Shown here: positions 30,557 through 39,346 of the stretch, in pieces | Layout: every line of letters starts with the position of its first letter | How positions within the stretch are numbered: position 1 is the first letter of the stretch | Origin: an uncultured Clostridia bacterium | Lineage (GTDB): Bacteria > Bacillota > Clostridia > Christensenellales > Borkfalkiaceae | Reading direction: 5' to 3' | DNA length: 51,044 nucleotides | NCBI GenBank assembly: GCA_947627565.1 | Contig: CANQWO010000011.1 | Span: forward strand, 1 to 51,044 | Notes under the pieces: generated by a model | The model's input: the letters and a program-made list of their open reading frames with translations, nothing else | The model's database searches: none | What the model was told of the DNA's origin: nothing | Program-made: the position numbers and the translations under genes

Positions 30557-33241
30557 TCAGCGGCGTTTCCGCGCGCGGCCGACGCACTTTGCGATCTCCA
30601 CAATGACAAGCGGCGCGACCGAAAGCGCAAAACAGACGAGATATTCGTCCCAACTCAAATAGATGAAGTGGAAAAATTCATCGCGCAAAACGGGGACGGC
30701 GGGCGTCACGAAGAGCAAGAACGCCATGAGGAGCGCGGAGGCGGCGATGCAACCGAAGAGCACGGGGTTGTGGCCGTTGCCCTTCGCAAAGAAGGATTCC
30801 GCATTGGAACGCTGGTTGAGGGCGTGCACGAGCTGCGAAAATGCGATGACCGTAAACGTCATGGTCATGGCGACGGAATGCGCGACTTCCCCGTCCGAAG
30901 TGAACGCGTACAGGCCGAGGAAATACGCCCCGAGGGAGATCGCGGAGAGCATCACGCCGTGCAGGACGATGCGGAGCACCAAGCCCCGCTCGAACAGCGT
31001 GCCCGACTTCACGGGCGGCCGCCGCATGATGTCTTTCGCCGCGGGGTCCACGCCCAATCCGAGCGCGGGAAGCGTATCCGTCACGAGATTGATGATGAGG
31101 ATGTGGACGGCGAGCAGGGGCGCGGGGAGGCCGAACAGCGTCGCGATCAGCAGCGTGAGCACTTCGGCGATGTTGCCCGCGAGCAAGAACTGGATGACTT
31201 TTTGGATGTTGGCGTATACCCGCCGCCCCTCCCGGACGGCGCTCTCGATGGTCGTGAAGTTGTTGTCGAGCAGGATGATGTCCGAAGCGTCCTTGGCGAC
31301 GTCGGTGCCCGCGCCCATCGCGACGCCGATATCGGCCGCCTTCAACGCGGGGGAATCGTTGACGCCGTCCCCCGTCATGGCGGCCACTTCGCCCGTGCGC
31401 TGCAACGATTTGACAATGCGCAGTTTGTCGGTGGGAGAGACGCGCGCATAGACGGAAGTCGTTCCGACCACTCTGTCGAGCTCATCGTCGGTCATGGCGG
31501 CGAGCTCGCTGCCCGTAACCACCGTGTCTCCCGCGCGGAAGATCTTGAGTTCGCGCGCGATGGCGACGGCCGTCGTCTTGTGGTCGCCCGTGATCATGAC
31601 GACGCGGATGCCCGCCGAGTGGCAGGATTCGACGGCGCCGATCACCTCCTTCCGGGGCGGGTCGATCATGCAGGTGAGGCCGAGGAAGGTGAGCGCCTGC
31701 TCGACGTCGTCGCCCTCTTTGGCGACAAAATCGAGGGTGCGCGAAGCATAGCCGAGCACGCGGAGCGCCTGCTCCGACATCCTTTCCGCAAGCGCGAGGA
31801 TCGACGCCTTCTCCGCCTCCGTGATCGGGCGCACTTTATCGCCCTCGAGGACGGTGTCGCACAGGGGCAAGAGCTCGTCGATCGCACCCTTGGTAAAGAC
31901 ATGGTATGCCCCGTTTTGGTCTACCTCGACGGACATGCGCTTTCTGTCCGAATCAAACGGCTGTTCGAAGACGCGCGGATTTTCCGCCTTCATGCGCACT
32001 TGATCGAAGCCGAAACGCCCCGCAAAATCGATCAGCGCGCCCTCCGTCGGGTCGCCGAGGCACACGCCGCCCTCGCCGATCGAGGCGTCGTTGCAGAGCG
32101 CCGCCGCACGGATGAGCTCGTCTCTCTCGTAGGTGCGGGTGCAGTCCCCCTCCGTCTCGGCCACGCCGTCCCCTGCGAGTTCCCGCATGGTGGCGTAGCG
32201 CGTGACGGTCATGCGGTTGAGGGTGAGCGTGCCCGTCTTGTCGCAGCAGACGACCGTCGCGCTTCCAAGCGTTTCGACGGCGGGCAGACTGCGCACGAGC
32301 GCCTGCTGTTTGGCCATGCGCTGTACGCCGAGCGCCATGACGATGGTCGCCGTGGCGGGCAGGCCCTCCGGAATGACGGAGATCGCAAGGGCGATGGCGG
32401 TGAGGAGCGGCTGGACCCAGTTGTTCGTGACGCTCCAATCGGTGACGCGCAAAAAGCTGATGCCGAGCACGACGAGCGCGATGATGATCCCGACGACGGA
32501 GAGCGTTTTTCCGACCCCATTCAGCTTTTTCTTCATGGGCGTCTCGAGTTCGTCCGTCGTATCGAGCAGATTTGCGATGCTGCCGACTTCGGTCTGCATG
32601 CCCGTCGCCACGACGACGCCCGTGCCCGTCCCCGCCACGCTCACGCAGGAGGAGTAGGCCATGTTGACGCGGTCGCCGAGGGGCGCGTCCGCTTCGAGCG
32701 CGGCCAGAGCGTCCTTTTCGGCGGGCACGCTCTCGCCCGTGAGCGCCGATTCCCGCACCGCGAGATTGGATTCCTCCAAAATGCGCAGATCGGCCGGAAT
32801 GACGCACCCGTCGCCGAGAATGACGATATCGCCCGGGACAAGCTCCTCCGCCGGCAAAACTTCCTCTTTTCCGTCGCGCAGAACGCGCGCGGTCGGCGCG
32901 CTCAGCGTCCCGAGGGCGGCCAAGGCATCCGCCGCCTTCTTCTCCTGTACGATGCCGATGACGGCGTTGACCACCACGATGACGAAGATGACCACCGCCT
33001 CGGCATAGTCGCCGAAGACGAGCGAGACGACGGCCGCGATGAGCAGAATGATGACCATGACGTCCTTGATCTGCTCCCAGATCATGGCGAGCAGCGTCTT
33101 GGGCTTCCGCTCTTTGAGACGGTTTTTCCCATAGACCTCCTGCCGCCTGTGCGCCTCCTCGGAGGTGAGACCCTGCGGCGCGGTGTCGAGCGCCTTGAGC
33201 GTCTCCTCCGCAGACATGGCATGCCAATGCTGATGTTCCAT
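30557..33241 (-). CDS. Calcium-type P-type ATPase
   Basis: An 894-residue P2-type cation pump. TGES (169-172) is the actuator motif, IPEGLP (290-295) the M4 transport site typical of SERCA/PMCA calcium pumps, CDKTGTLT (333-340) the phosphorylation site, FTKGAIDELL the nucleotide domain and MTGDGVNDSPALKAADIG the hinge. Ten membrane helices are expected, with NQRSNAES and the LLFVTPAVPVLRDEFF region in the C-terminal block. It probably exports Ca2+ (Mn2+ possible). The frame is open for 73 codons further upstream, but the start at 33241 has GGGAG and lies behind the promoter. It is divergent from an antiporter-mgtC unit. Confidence 0.94.
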   Translation of the reverse strand: MEHQHWHAMSAEETLKALDTAPQGLTSEEAHRRQEVYGKNRLKERKPKTLLAMIWEQIKDVMVIILLIAAVVSLVFGDYAEAVVIFVIVVVNAVIGIVQEKKAADALAALGTLSAPTARVLRDGKEEVLPAEELVPGDIVILGDGCVIPADLRILEESNLAVRESALTGESVPAEKDALAALEADAPLGDRVNMAYSSCVSVAGTGTGVVVATGMQTEVGSIANLLDTTDELETPMKKKLNGVGKTLSVVGIIIALVVLGISFLRVTDWSVTNNWVQPLLTAIALAISVIPEGLPATATIVMALGVQRMAKQQALVRSLPAVETLGSATVVCCDKTGTLTLNRMTVTRYATMRELAGDGVAETEGDCTRTYERDELIRAAALCNDASIGEGGVCLGDPTEGALIDFAGRFGFDQVRMKAENPRVFEQPFDSDRKRMSVEVDQNGAYHVFTKGAIDELLPLCDTVLEGDKVRPITEAEKASILALAERMSEQALRVLGYASRTLDFVAKEGDDVEQALTFLGLTCMIDPPRKEVIGAVESCHSAGIRVVMITGDHKTTAVAIARELKIFRAGDTVVTGSELAAMTDDELDRVVGTTSVYARVSPTDKLRIVKSLQRTGEVAAMTGDGVNDSPALKAADIGVAMGAGTDVAKDASDIILLDNNFTTIESAVREGRRVYANIQKVIQFLLAGNIAEVLTLLIATLFGLPAPLLAVHILIINLVTDTLPALGLGVDPAAKDIMRRPPVKSGTLFERGLVLRIVLHGVMLSAISLGAYFLGLYAFTSDGEVAHSVAMTMTFTVIAFSQLVHALNQRSNAESFFAKGNGHNPVLFGCIAASALLMAFLLFVTPAVPVLRDEFFHFIYLSWDEYLVCFALSVAPLVIVEIAKCVGRARKRR

Positions 33242-33281
33242 AAATACTCCCAAACGGCCCCTTGAAATTTCAGATAACGTC

Positions 33282-33310
33282 ATTATACCACATTCCGCAA
33301 AGGATGAAAA
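33282..33310 (-). promoter_or_regulatory. P-type ATPase promoter
   Basis: TTTTCA (33305-33310) and TATAAT (33282-33287), 17 bases apart on the minus strand. Confidence 0.75.
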
Positions 33311-33387
33311 CCCTCTCATGGGAATTTTTCCGAAAACGACGAAATTTTCGCGTCCGCGGACTTCTAAGCAAGCCGCGCCCGTGCCCC

Positions 33388-33440
33388 GAACGGCCGTAAA
33401 CAGAGCACGAACGGCCGTAAACAGAGCACGAACGGCCGTA
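33388..33440. repeat. 21-bp tandem repeat with three ACGGCCGT palindromes
   Basis: Two exact 21-bp units and half of a third place the palindrome ACGGCCGT at 33390, 33411 and 33432, i.e. every two helical turns. The array lies between the divergent promoters of the ATPase and the antiporter. The frame it lies in upstream of the ATPase is open only because 21 is a multiple of three. Confidence 0.85.
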
Positions 33441-33499
33441 ATTCTGAAAAAAACTTTCACGGAGGGGAAGAGAAATATAAAATTTTTTTCAAAAGGGGC

Positions 33500-33528
33500 T
33501 TGTTTTTTTGGCGCGGGTCTGCTATAAT
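33500..33528 (+). promoter_or_regulatory. Antiporter-mgtC promoter
   Basis: TTGTTT and TATAAT, 17 bases apart. Confidence 0.75.
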
Positions 33529-33534
33529 ACTAAA

Positions 33535-33655
33535 CACCGCATTTCGGGAGGGGGGTATCTTCCCCCCTATTCTATTCTGAAAAGGACTGGATTGCGCCGG
33601 GGCGCGTCTTCGCGTCCGCCGTTCCCCGAGGGATCGGGGCGGCATATCATAAACC
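33535..33655 (+). promoter_or_regulatory. Structured 5' leader of the antiporter mRNA
   Basis: About 120 untranslated bases contain an AGGGGGG/CCCCCCT hairpin (33549-33568) and a GC-rich stem-loop with CCCCG/CGGGG pairing near 33622-33640. There is no usual ribosome site directly before ATG 33656. A regulatory RNA is possible, but I do not recognise a known class. Confidence 0.4.
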
Positions 33656-35140
33656 ATGTTAGATAAATTTTACGCACAACTCTCCGCGACTTCGCCCGTG
33701 CCCGTCATCATCATATCCATCGCGATCATGCTGCTTGCGGGCTTCTTGGGAACGCGGATCACCAAGCTCCTGAAGCTGCCCAACGTCACCGCCTACATCC
33801 TCGTCGGCATCCTGTTGGGCCCGTATTGCCTCGACCTCGTGCCGGAGTTCGTCTCCGAAGGCATGGACTTCATCTCGGACATCGCGCTCGCGTTCATCGC
33901 GTTCAGCGTGGGGGAATACTTCCGCTTTTCGACGCTCAGAAAGAACGGCGGGAAAGTTGTTGTGATCACCCTCTTCGAGGCGCTCTTCGCCTCCGCGCTC
34001 GTGTTCATCCTCACCTATTTCTTCCTGCGCCTCGGGCTCGCGTTCTCCATCATCCTCGCGGCGCTCGCCTCCGCGACCGCCCCCGCCTCCACGATGATGA
34101 CGATCCGCCAGACGAAGGCGCACGGCGATTTCGTCAATACGCTCTTCTCCGTCGTCGCGCTCGACGACGTGGTGAGCTTGATGGCATATAGCGTCGCCGT
34201 CTCCGTTGCGCTCGCCACGCTCGGGAACGGCTTCTCCGCGGCCGACGTGCTTCTGCCCATCGCGTGGAACGTCATGATGATCGCCATCGGGATCGCATTC
34301 GGATTTTTGCTCAAATTCCTCATGGCGAAGCGCTCCACCGATAACCGCCTCATCGTCTCCATTGCGCTCCTGTTCGCGATCTGCGGGATCGGCGCCGCCG
34401 TCGACGTCTCTCCCCTCCTCGGCTGCATGACCATGGGCACGGTGTATATCAACGTCTCGGGCGACGATAAGCTCTTCAAACAGCTCAACTACTTTTCGCC
34501 GCCCATTCTGCTTTTGTTCTTTGTGAAGTCGGGCATCGGCTTTCAACTCGATTCCCTCGTCAGCACGGCGAGCGTTTCGATGGGCGTACCGCTGATCGTC
34601 GTCGGCGTGCTCTACTTCTTCGTGCGGCTCATCGGGAAATATGCGGGCGCGTTCGTCGGGTGCACCGTCACCAAAAAGGACGCAAAGGTGCGGAACTATC
34701 TCGGCATGGCGCTTGCCCCGCAGGCGGGCGTCGCGATCGGGCTCGCCGCGCTCGGCGCGCGGGTGCTCGAAGGGAGCCCCGACCCTGCGATCGCCGCCAT
34801 GGGGCCCGTGCTCGAGACCATCGTCCTCTCCTCGAGCATTCTCTATGAACTCATCGGCCCCGCGCTCGCCAAGCTCTCCCTCTATCTCTCCGGTTCCTAT
34901 GGTAAAAATGCGGAAGAGACATCGGAGGAGGCACCCATGCCCGCAAGTCACCCCTCGCGCGCCGATGAAGTCGCCGCGCTTAAGGAGCGGCTGTGCGAAA
35001 TTCAAAAGGAGCTCTCCGTAAAGGAATATGCGCGCTCCCCCGAAGAAGAGGCCTTTTTGGAGGCGACCGAACCGCCCGACGACTCCGAGACCTCTGCGGG
35101 GGCAGAGTACAACAGAAGAAAATTCATCAATAAGAGGTAA
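33656..35140 (+). CDS. Kef-type cation/proton antiporter (CPA2)
   Basis: A 494-residue membrane protein with about 12 helices in residues 15-410 and a charged cytosolic tail (~420-494) of Glu- and Ala-rich helix. The transporter domain has KLLKLPNVTAYILVGILLGP (the CPA2 entry helix), ASATAPASTMMTIRQTKAHG (the unwound helix region) and VVALDDVVSLMAYS with the DD of the ion site. It would exchange K+ or Na+ for protons. The usual TrkA-N (RCK) domain of Kef systems is missing; the tail is short and of unknown function. mgtC follows after 4 bases. Confidence 0.9.
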   Translation: MLDKFYAQLSATSPVPVIIISIAIMLLAGFLGTRITKLLKLPNVTAYILVGILLGPYCLDLVPEFVSEGMDFISDIALAFIAFSVGEYFRFSTLRKNGGKVVVITLFEALFASALVFILTYFFLRLGLAFSIILAALASATAPASTMMTIRQTKAHGDFVNTLFSVVALDDVVSLMAYSVAVSVALATLGNGFSAADVLLPIAWNVMMIAIGIAFGFLLKFLMAKRSTDNRLIVSIALLFAICGIGAAVDVSPLLGCMTMGTVYINVSGDDKLFKQLNYFSPPILLLFFVKSGIGFQLDSLVSTASVSMGVPLIVVGVLYFFVRLIGKYAGAFVGCTVTKKDAKVRNYLGMALAPQAGVAIGLAALGARVLEGSPDPAIAAMGPVLETIVLSSSILYELIGPALAKLSLYLSGSYGKNAEETSEEAPMPASHPSRADEVAALKERLCEIQKELSVKEYARSPEEEAFLEATEPPDDSETSAGAEYNRRKFINKR

Positions 35141-35144
35141 CCCA

Positions 35145-35861
35145 ATGCCTGCCGACATCATCGCAAAACTGCTCGGAGATTGGTCCGCGCAGATCAACAT
35201 CGCATCCACCGCACTCAAGACGGCCATCGTCATCGTCATGGCTGTCATTCTCGGCTGTGAACGCTCGCGAAACCGCCACGCCGCTGGACTGCGCACCTTC
35301 ATCGTGCTCTCCATCGGCTCCATGCTCGCCGGCATCGCCGATACTTACTTCGTCACGGTGCACGGCGTGAGCTTCCCCTTCCTCTCGGCGGCCGTGTTCA
35401 TCGGCATCTCCGTCATCACGGCGAATACCATCGTCTACTCCTCGAAGAACCAGATCATGGGGCTGACCACCTCCATCGGCGTATGGACGATGTCCATCAT
35501 CTCCGCCATTCTCGGCTTCGGGCTGTACACCGAGGCGCTCATCGGCTTTGCCGCGCTCATGATCGGGCTCTTGGCCTTCTCCGGGATGGAGAAATACATC
35601 AAGGATAAATCCAACCACTTTGAGATCCATCTCGAACTCAAAGCGCGGAGCAGCCTGCAGGAATTTATCTCGGCGGCGCGGGAATTTGGCCTCACCATCG
35701 ACAATCTCGAGCTCAATCCCGCCTATGCCAATTCCGGACTGAGCGTCTACACCGTGCGGTTTACCGTCGTCGGGAAGGCCCTCAAAAAGAAGAGCCACAG
35801 CGACATCATCGAGGCGCTGTCCGTCTTGGATTGCGTCTACTTCATCGAAAAATTGGGCTGA
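35145..35861 (+). CDS. MgtC/SapB family membrane protein
   Basis: A 238-residue protein. The N-terminal ~140 residues have four to five helices with the MgtC signature ILGCERSRNRHAAGLRTFIVLSIGSML. The C-terminal part (FEIHLELKARSSLQEFISAA, then IDNLELNPAYANSGLSVYTVRFTV) is the ACT-like regulatory domain found in many MgtC proteins. MgtC affects Mg2+ limitation responses and membrane potential; direct transport is not shown. GAGGT precedes ATG 35145. Coupling to a cation antiporter suggests shared ion or pH control. Confidence 0.92.
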   Translation: MPADIIAKLLGDWSAQINIASTALKTAIVIVMAVILGCERSRNRHAAGLRTFIVLSIGSMLAGIADTYFVTVHGVSFPFLSAAVFIGISVITANTIVYSSKNQIMGLTTSIGVWTMSIISAILGFGLYTEALIGFAALMIGLLAFSGMEKYIKDKSNHFEIHLELKARSSLQEFISAAREFGLTIDNLELNPAYANSGLSVYTVRFTVVGKALKKKSHSDIIEALSVLDCVYFIEKLG

Positions 35862-35973
35862 TCCCCTTCCTTCGGCGCTTCGATACGGCGCCCCTTCTCT
35901 TGGCGCTTCGGCTTGAATATGTGCGTCCCACTCGCGATCCGGAAATCCCGGGTCGCTTTTTTCTGCGAAAAAT

Positions 35974-36003
35974 AACAGCCCGTGCGGTCCTGCATGGGCT
36001 GTT
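35974..36003. terminator. Bidirectional terminator
   Basis: AACAGCCC and GGGCTGTT pair, with further TGC/GCA pairing inside, between the convergent mgtC and glycan-locus genes. TTTT follows on the plus strand and TTATTTTTC on the minus strand. Confidence 0.8.
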
Positions 36004-36025
36004 TTCAATCAGGGATCTGGGGATC

Positions 36026-37444
36026 TCACTTCTTGATACGGTAAGGAATGACAAACACGCCTTCGCTCGGCGCAAGGGACAGCCTGATCGTGCCCTCCTG
36101 CACCTTCATCTCCGAGACGGAGCCTTCGCGGATGACGATTGCCTTGTTGGCGCCATCCACTTTGATGCGGATCTCGTCGATGCCGAGCGTATCGAAATCG
36201 GGCGCGCCGGGCACTTCCGTCCCTTCCGGCATGACGGCGGTCGGGAAGTCCATATTCGTCACCATGAAACCGGGATTGCCGTTTCCGTCATGGAAAAGGC
36301 CCACGAGCGTGTCCTTCGTAGCGGTGACGGAAGAGATATAGGGCGAACTCTCCGCCGACATGGAGGTATAGTCGAACAGCATATTGGAATAATCGCCGTC
36401 CGCCGCGAGGTTGTCCGAGCCGAGTACCTGCAAAACATTGTCCCACCGGAAGGCGAGATAGATATCGTCCCACGCGAGAAGCTCGTTGTCGAGCCGCTTG
36501 ACCGCCTGATACAGCGGTTCGTTCTTGGGGACGCCCGTTCCGACGTCGACGGGCGGATCGATGAGGAAGCCGCCGCCACTGTAAGTGAAGTGCGAGAAGC
36601 CGCGGATGCCGTAAGACATATAGGTATATGCCTGCCAACGGAGACTCTCATACGTCTGCGGGAGATAGTCGTAGTGCTCGCAGGTGAGCAGGAAGGCGTG
36701 CGTATCCGCGTCGTATTCCTTCGCATAGTGGGCAATGACTTCGGCGGTATACAGCCAATTATCGCTGAGGGCAGCGACCGTCTCTCCGTTCTTTGTCGCG
36801 CGCTTGATATTGTAGTGGTCAAAACTTAAAAGACGGGTAGTATCGGGAAGATTTACAAGCGCATTGTCACAGAAATCCTCCACATACTCTTCATAACTGT
36901 TATAGATGTTCTTCGCATGCTGATAGTAGAACGAGGACGGATAAAGATTGACGACGAACTCACGGTCCTTGAAGTTTTGGTTATGGTTCTTGGCAAGGAG
37001 CGGAAGGTCGGCAATGTTGTCGCACCCCGGCTCGTCCACATAGTTGAAGCCGCCGAACGAGGGATGATCTTTATAGAGTTCCCACTTTTGGTTGGTCTGT
37101 TCGAGGGTGGAAAGCTGTTTGAGCGAATTTCCGAAATTGCGCGCAAGGTTGGGGTAGACTTTAATGCCGTTCAAATCGGCAAGCCGGAAATAATCGGCGG
37201 AGTCGACGTTCCACACCATGTTGACGCCGGCATCCATCATATAGCGAAAGCTCGTTTCGGAGGCAGCGGGAGCTTCCCAGATCCCGATGCGCATCGTATG
37301 CTCCTGCGTGTAGGAAGGCGCGGCGTCGAGTTCTTTGAGTACCGAGGAAGGACTCGTCCCCTCGCCGCCGCACGCTCCGAGAAGGGCGACGAAAACGAGC
37401 GCCATTGCGCCGCTGCCGAGCCGCATGGTCTTTTTGAAGTTCAT
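36026..37444 (-). CDS. Glycosidase-like TIM-barrel lipoprotein
   Basis: A 472-residue lipoprotein: signal peptide with lipobox LGAC (Cys25), then what reads like a (beta/alpha)8 barrel. IGIWEAPAASETSFRYMMDAG opens strand 1, FGGFNYVDEPG is a typical strand-4 end with a candidate catalytic glutamate, LLTCEHYDYLPQTYESLRWQ a second, and YGIRGFSHFTYSGGGFLIDPPV a strand-7/8 segment. The C-terminal ~110 residues look like a beta-sandwich. Beta-galactosidase-like or related GH barrel proteins with DEP motifs have this look, but I cannot assign a GH family. It is the last gene of the locus, 18 bases after the second permease, and acts on the outer face of the membrane. Confidence 0.7.
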   Translation of the reverse strand: MNFKKTMRLGSGAMALVFVALLGACGGEGTSPSSVLKELDAAPSYTQEHTMRIGIWEAPAASETSFRYMMDAGVNMVWNVDSADYFRLADLNGIKVYPNLARNFGNSLKQLSTLEQTNQKWELYKDHPSFGGFNYVDEPGCDNIADLPLLAKNHNQNFKDREFVVNLYPSSFYYQHAKNIYNSYEEYVEDFCDNALVNLPDTTRLLSFDHYNIKRATKNGETVAALSDNWLYTAEVIAHYAKEYDADTHAFLLTCEHYDYLPQTYESLRWQAYTYMSYGIRGFSHFTYSGGGFLIDPPVDVGTGVPKNEPLYQAVKRLDNELLAWDDIYLAFRWDNVLQVLGSDNLAADGDYSNMLFDYTSMSAESSPYISSVTATKDTLVGLFHDGNGNPGFMVTNMDFPTAVMPEGTEVPGAPDFDTLGIDEIRIKVDGANKAIVIREGSVSEMKVQEGTIRLSLAPSEGVFVIPYRIKK

Positions 37445-37462
37445 GATTTTTCCTCCTTGTTT

Positions 37463-38323
37463 TTATCCCTTCAACCCACCGTTGAAGGACAAATTCATGA
37501 TAGAGTTCTGGAAGAAGCAGAACAGAGTAACGACGGGGATCATGCTCATGATCACCCCGGAGAAGAGCATGGGGATATCCACCGAGTGCTGCATGGTCGC
37601 AGTCTGATAGAGGTACAGACCCGATGAGAGCGTCGGGAAGGATTCGAGAAACAGAATGGGCGTGTTATAATCGTTCCACATGTTGATGAAGGAGACGACC
37701 CCGAGCGAGCAGATAACGGGCATCGCGAGGGGGAGCATGACCGAAAACATCGTTCTGAAATGTCCCGCGCCATCGAGGAACGCCGCCTCCACATAGTCCC
37801 ACGGAAGCGCGGAGAAAAAGCCGAACAGAACAATGAAGTTGAATCCGAATCCGTTCGCGCAAGTGATGAGCATGCCCGGGGTGTTGAGGATGTGGAGCGC
37901 GTCATAGACGGTGTATTGCGAAGGCAGTGCGCCCACGATGGGAAGCATCATGATGACAAGCGCGAGCGCATAGAAGAACCCGCGGCCGAAGAACTTGTAC
38001 TTCGCGACGACATAGGCACTCATCGTGGATGAAGCGAGCGCCACGAGCGTTCCCCCCACCGACCACCAAAGAGAGTTGATGAGCATGACAAACATGTTGT
38101 TGCCGTTCGCGGAAAGCATCGTGAACGCTTCGATATAATTCGTCCAGTCTAAAGTTTTCGGGAAGTACGCCCGATTGGTGATATACTCGATCTCCGTTTT
38201 GAACGTGTTCATAAACGCCCAGAAAAAGGGAATGAGCAAGGTCAGGGCATACAGGCAGAAGAGCGCGAACACGAAATAGAACACGATCGGCGTTTTTTTG
38301 ATCTTACGTTTGAGCTTCGTCAT
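37463..38323 (-). CDS. Sugar ABC transporter permease (MalG type)
   Basis: A 286-residue permease with six predicted helices. The EAA loop is VEAAFLDGAGHFRTMFSVMLPLAMPV, the docking site for the ATPase. The N-terminal YALTLLIPFFWAFMNTFKTE, with the TFK motif after helix 1, is typical of the carbohydrate-importer (CUT1) MalG family. It follows the other permease after 8 bases. No ATP-binding subunit is encoded in the locus, so a shared ATPase (MsiK-like) elsewhere is expected. Confidence 0.93.
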   Translation of the reverse strand: MTKLKRKIKKTPIVFYFVFALFCLYALTLLIPFFWAFMNTFKTEIEYITNRAYFPKTLDWTNYIEAFTMLSANGNNMFVMLINSLWWSVGGTLVALASSTMSAYVVAKYKFFGRGFFYALALVIMMLPIVGALPSQYTVYDALHILNTPGMLITCANGFGFNFIVLFGFFSALPWDYVEAAFLDGAGHFRTMFSVMLPLAMPVICSLGVVSFINMWNDYNTPILFLESFPTLSSGLYLYQTATMQHSVDIPMLFSGVIMSMIPVVTLFCFFQNSIMNLSFNGGLKG

Positions 38324-38331
38324 AGTTCACC

Positions 38332-39261
38332 TCAATATTCTACGCCGCGGTCGAGTTTATTCAAGAGCCAACGCAACCCGAACACGATGGGAAGGCTCAC
38401 AAGGGTAAAGAAGAGCCCGACGGCAGATGGATAGGAATATTCCCCAAACCGATAGATCTGGTTAAAGATAAAGAAGTTGATCGTCGTGGAATGGAACCCG
38501 CCGTTCGTCATAAGGAGGATGGGACCGCCCGAATTGAAGAGTCCGGTCACGGCGATGAGAAGCGTCGTGGAGAGCGTAGGCCACACCATGGGAGTGACGA
38601 CATACCACAGTTCCTGATACCAACGGATGCCATCGAGCTTGCCCGCCTCGATGACGTCGACGGGAATGCGCTTCATCGCACCCTGATAGAGCACCATGTT
38701 GACGCCGAAGCCCACCCATACGCAATAGACCATGATGGCCGGAGTGGCAAGCGCATGGTCAGTAAGGAAGGCGGGGAGCCGCTTTCCCGTGAGGGCGAAC
38801 CAAAATTCGTCGAGCGGACCGTAGCCGCCGATGAAATTCTTGTAGAGGATGACCATTGTCACCGAGGAAAGAATGGCGGGCGTATAGAACAGCACGCGGA
38901 AAAATTTGTGGCCCCGGACTTCCTTATAGAGAAAGTAGGCAATGAGATACGTGAGAGGCATAATGAGGAGCACGTTTAAGCCGAAGTACTTCAGCGTGTT
39001 CACGATCGCCCAATAGATCTCACTGTCCGGTTTGCGAAATTCCCGGAAGAAATCGGTGAAATTTTTCAGTCCCCACGCATAGATGGGGTGACCCGTTTCC
39101 GTAACACCAGCCACGGAGCGGAATGCCAAAAGGATGGAATTAAAGTTGACCGCCACATAAAACACGATAAACCAGCAGACGGGCAACGCCAACATTGCCA
39201 CAATGAAGGGCACCATGCCCTTGCGAAATGTCTTTGGCATGCGTTCTCGCGAATTTTTCAT
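38332..39261 (-). CDS. Sugar ABC transporter permease (MalF type)
   Basis: A 309-residue permease, six helices, EAA loop VIEAGKLDGIRWYQELWYVVTPMVWPTL and N-terminal ALPVCWFIVFYVAVNFNSILLAF, typical of CUT1 MalF partners. The start at 39261 follows GGAGAAACTATC; an in-frame ATG 45 bases upstream overlaps a strong hairpin and has no ribosome site. With the second permease and the binding lipoprotein at 43843 it forms the importer. Confidence 0.93.
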   Translation of the reverse strand: MKNSRERMPKTFRKGMVPFIVAMLALPVCWFIVFYVAVNFNSILLAFRSVAGVTETGHPIYAWGLKNFTDFFREFRKPDSEIYWAIVNTLKYFGLNVLLIMPLTYLIAYFLYKEVRGHKFFRVLFYTPAILSSVTMVILYKNFIGGYGPLDEFWFALTGKRLPAFLTDHALATPAIMVYCVWVGFGVNMVLYQGAMKRIPVDVIEAGKLDGIRWYQELWYVVTPMVWPTLSTTLLIAVTGLFNSGGPILLMTNGGFHSTTINFFIFNQIYRFGEYSYPSAVGLFFTLVSLPIVFGLRWLLNKLDRGVEY

Positions 39262-39285
39262 GATAGTTTCTCCGTCAAAGAGGAG

Positions 39286-39313
39286 CGGGGATATACCCGC
39301 GGGCATATCCCCG
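39286..39313 (-). other. Strong intercistronic hairpin
   Basis: CGGGGATAT and ATATCCCCG pair, with a further CCCGCGGG self-complementary loop, and no T-run follows. In this position, between surface lipoprotein and permease genes, it more likely stabilises or processes the mRNA than terminates it. Confidence 0.65.
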
Positions 39314-39346
39314 TCCGTGTTTGCCTACCGAAATTTCGTTACAGCT

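Noticed and set aside
31898-31910. GACATGGTATGCC inside the P-type ATPase gene, matching the dispersed repeat core
   Set aside because: The same bases encode a conserved part of the nucleotide-binding domain (GAYHVFTKG), so the match is probably coincidence, though it should be counted in a genome-wide search.
33211-33230. GACATGGCATGCC at the start of the ATPase gene
   Set aside because: It encodes the ordinary N-terminus and lacks the rest of the repeat.
30494-33265. A 923-codon open frame opposite the P-type ATPase
   Set aside because: Its translation is charged low-complexity sequence typical of the antisense of a GC-rich gene; the minus strand has all P-type ATPase motifs.
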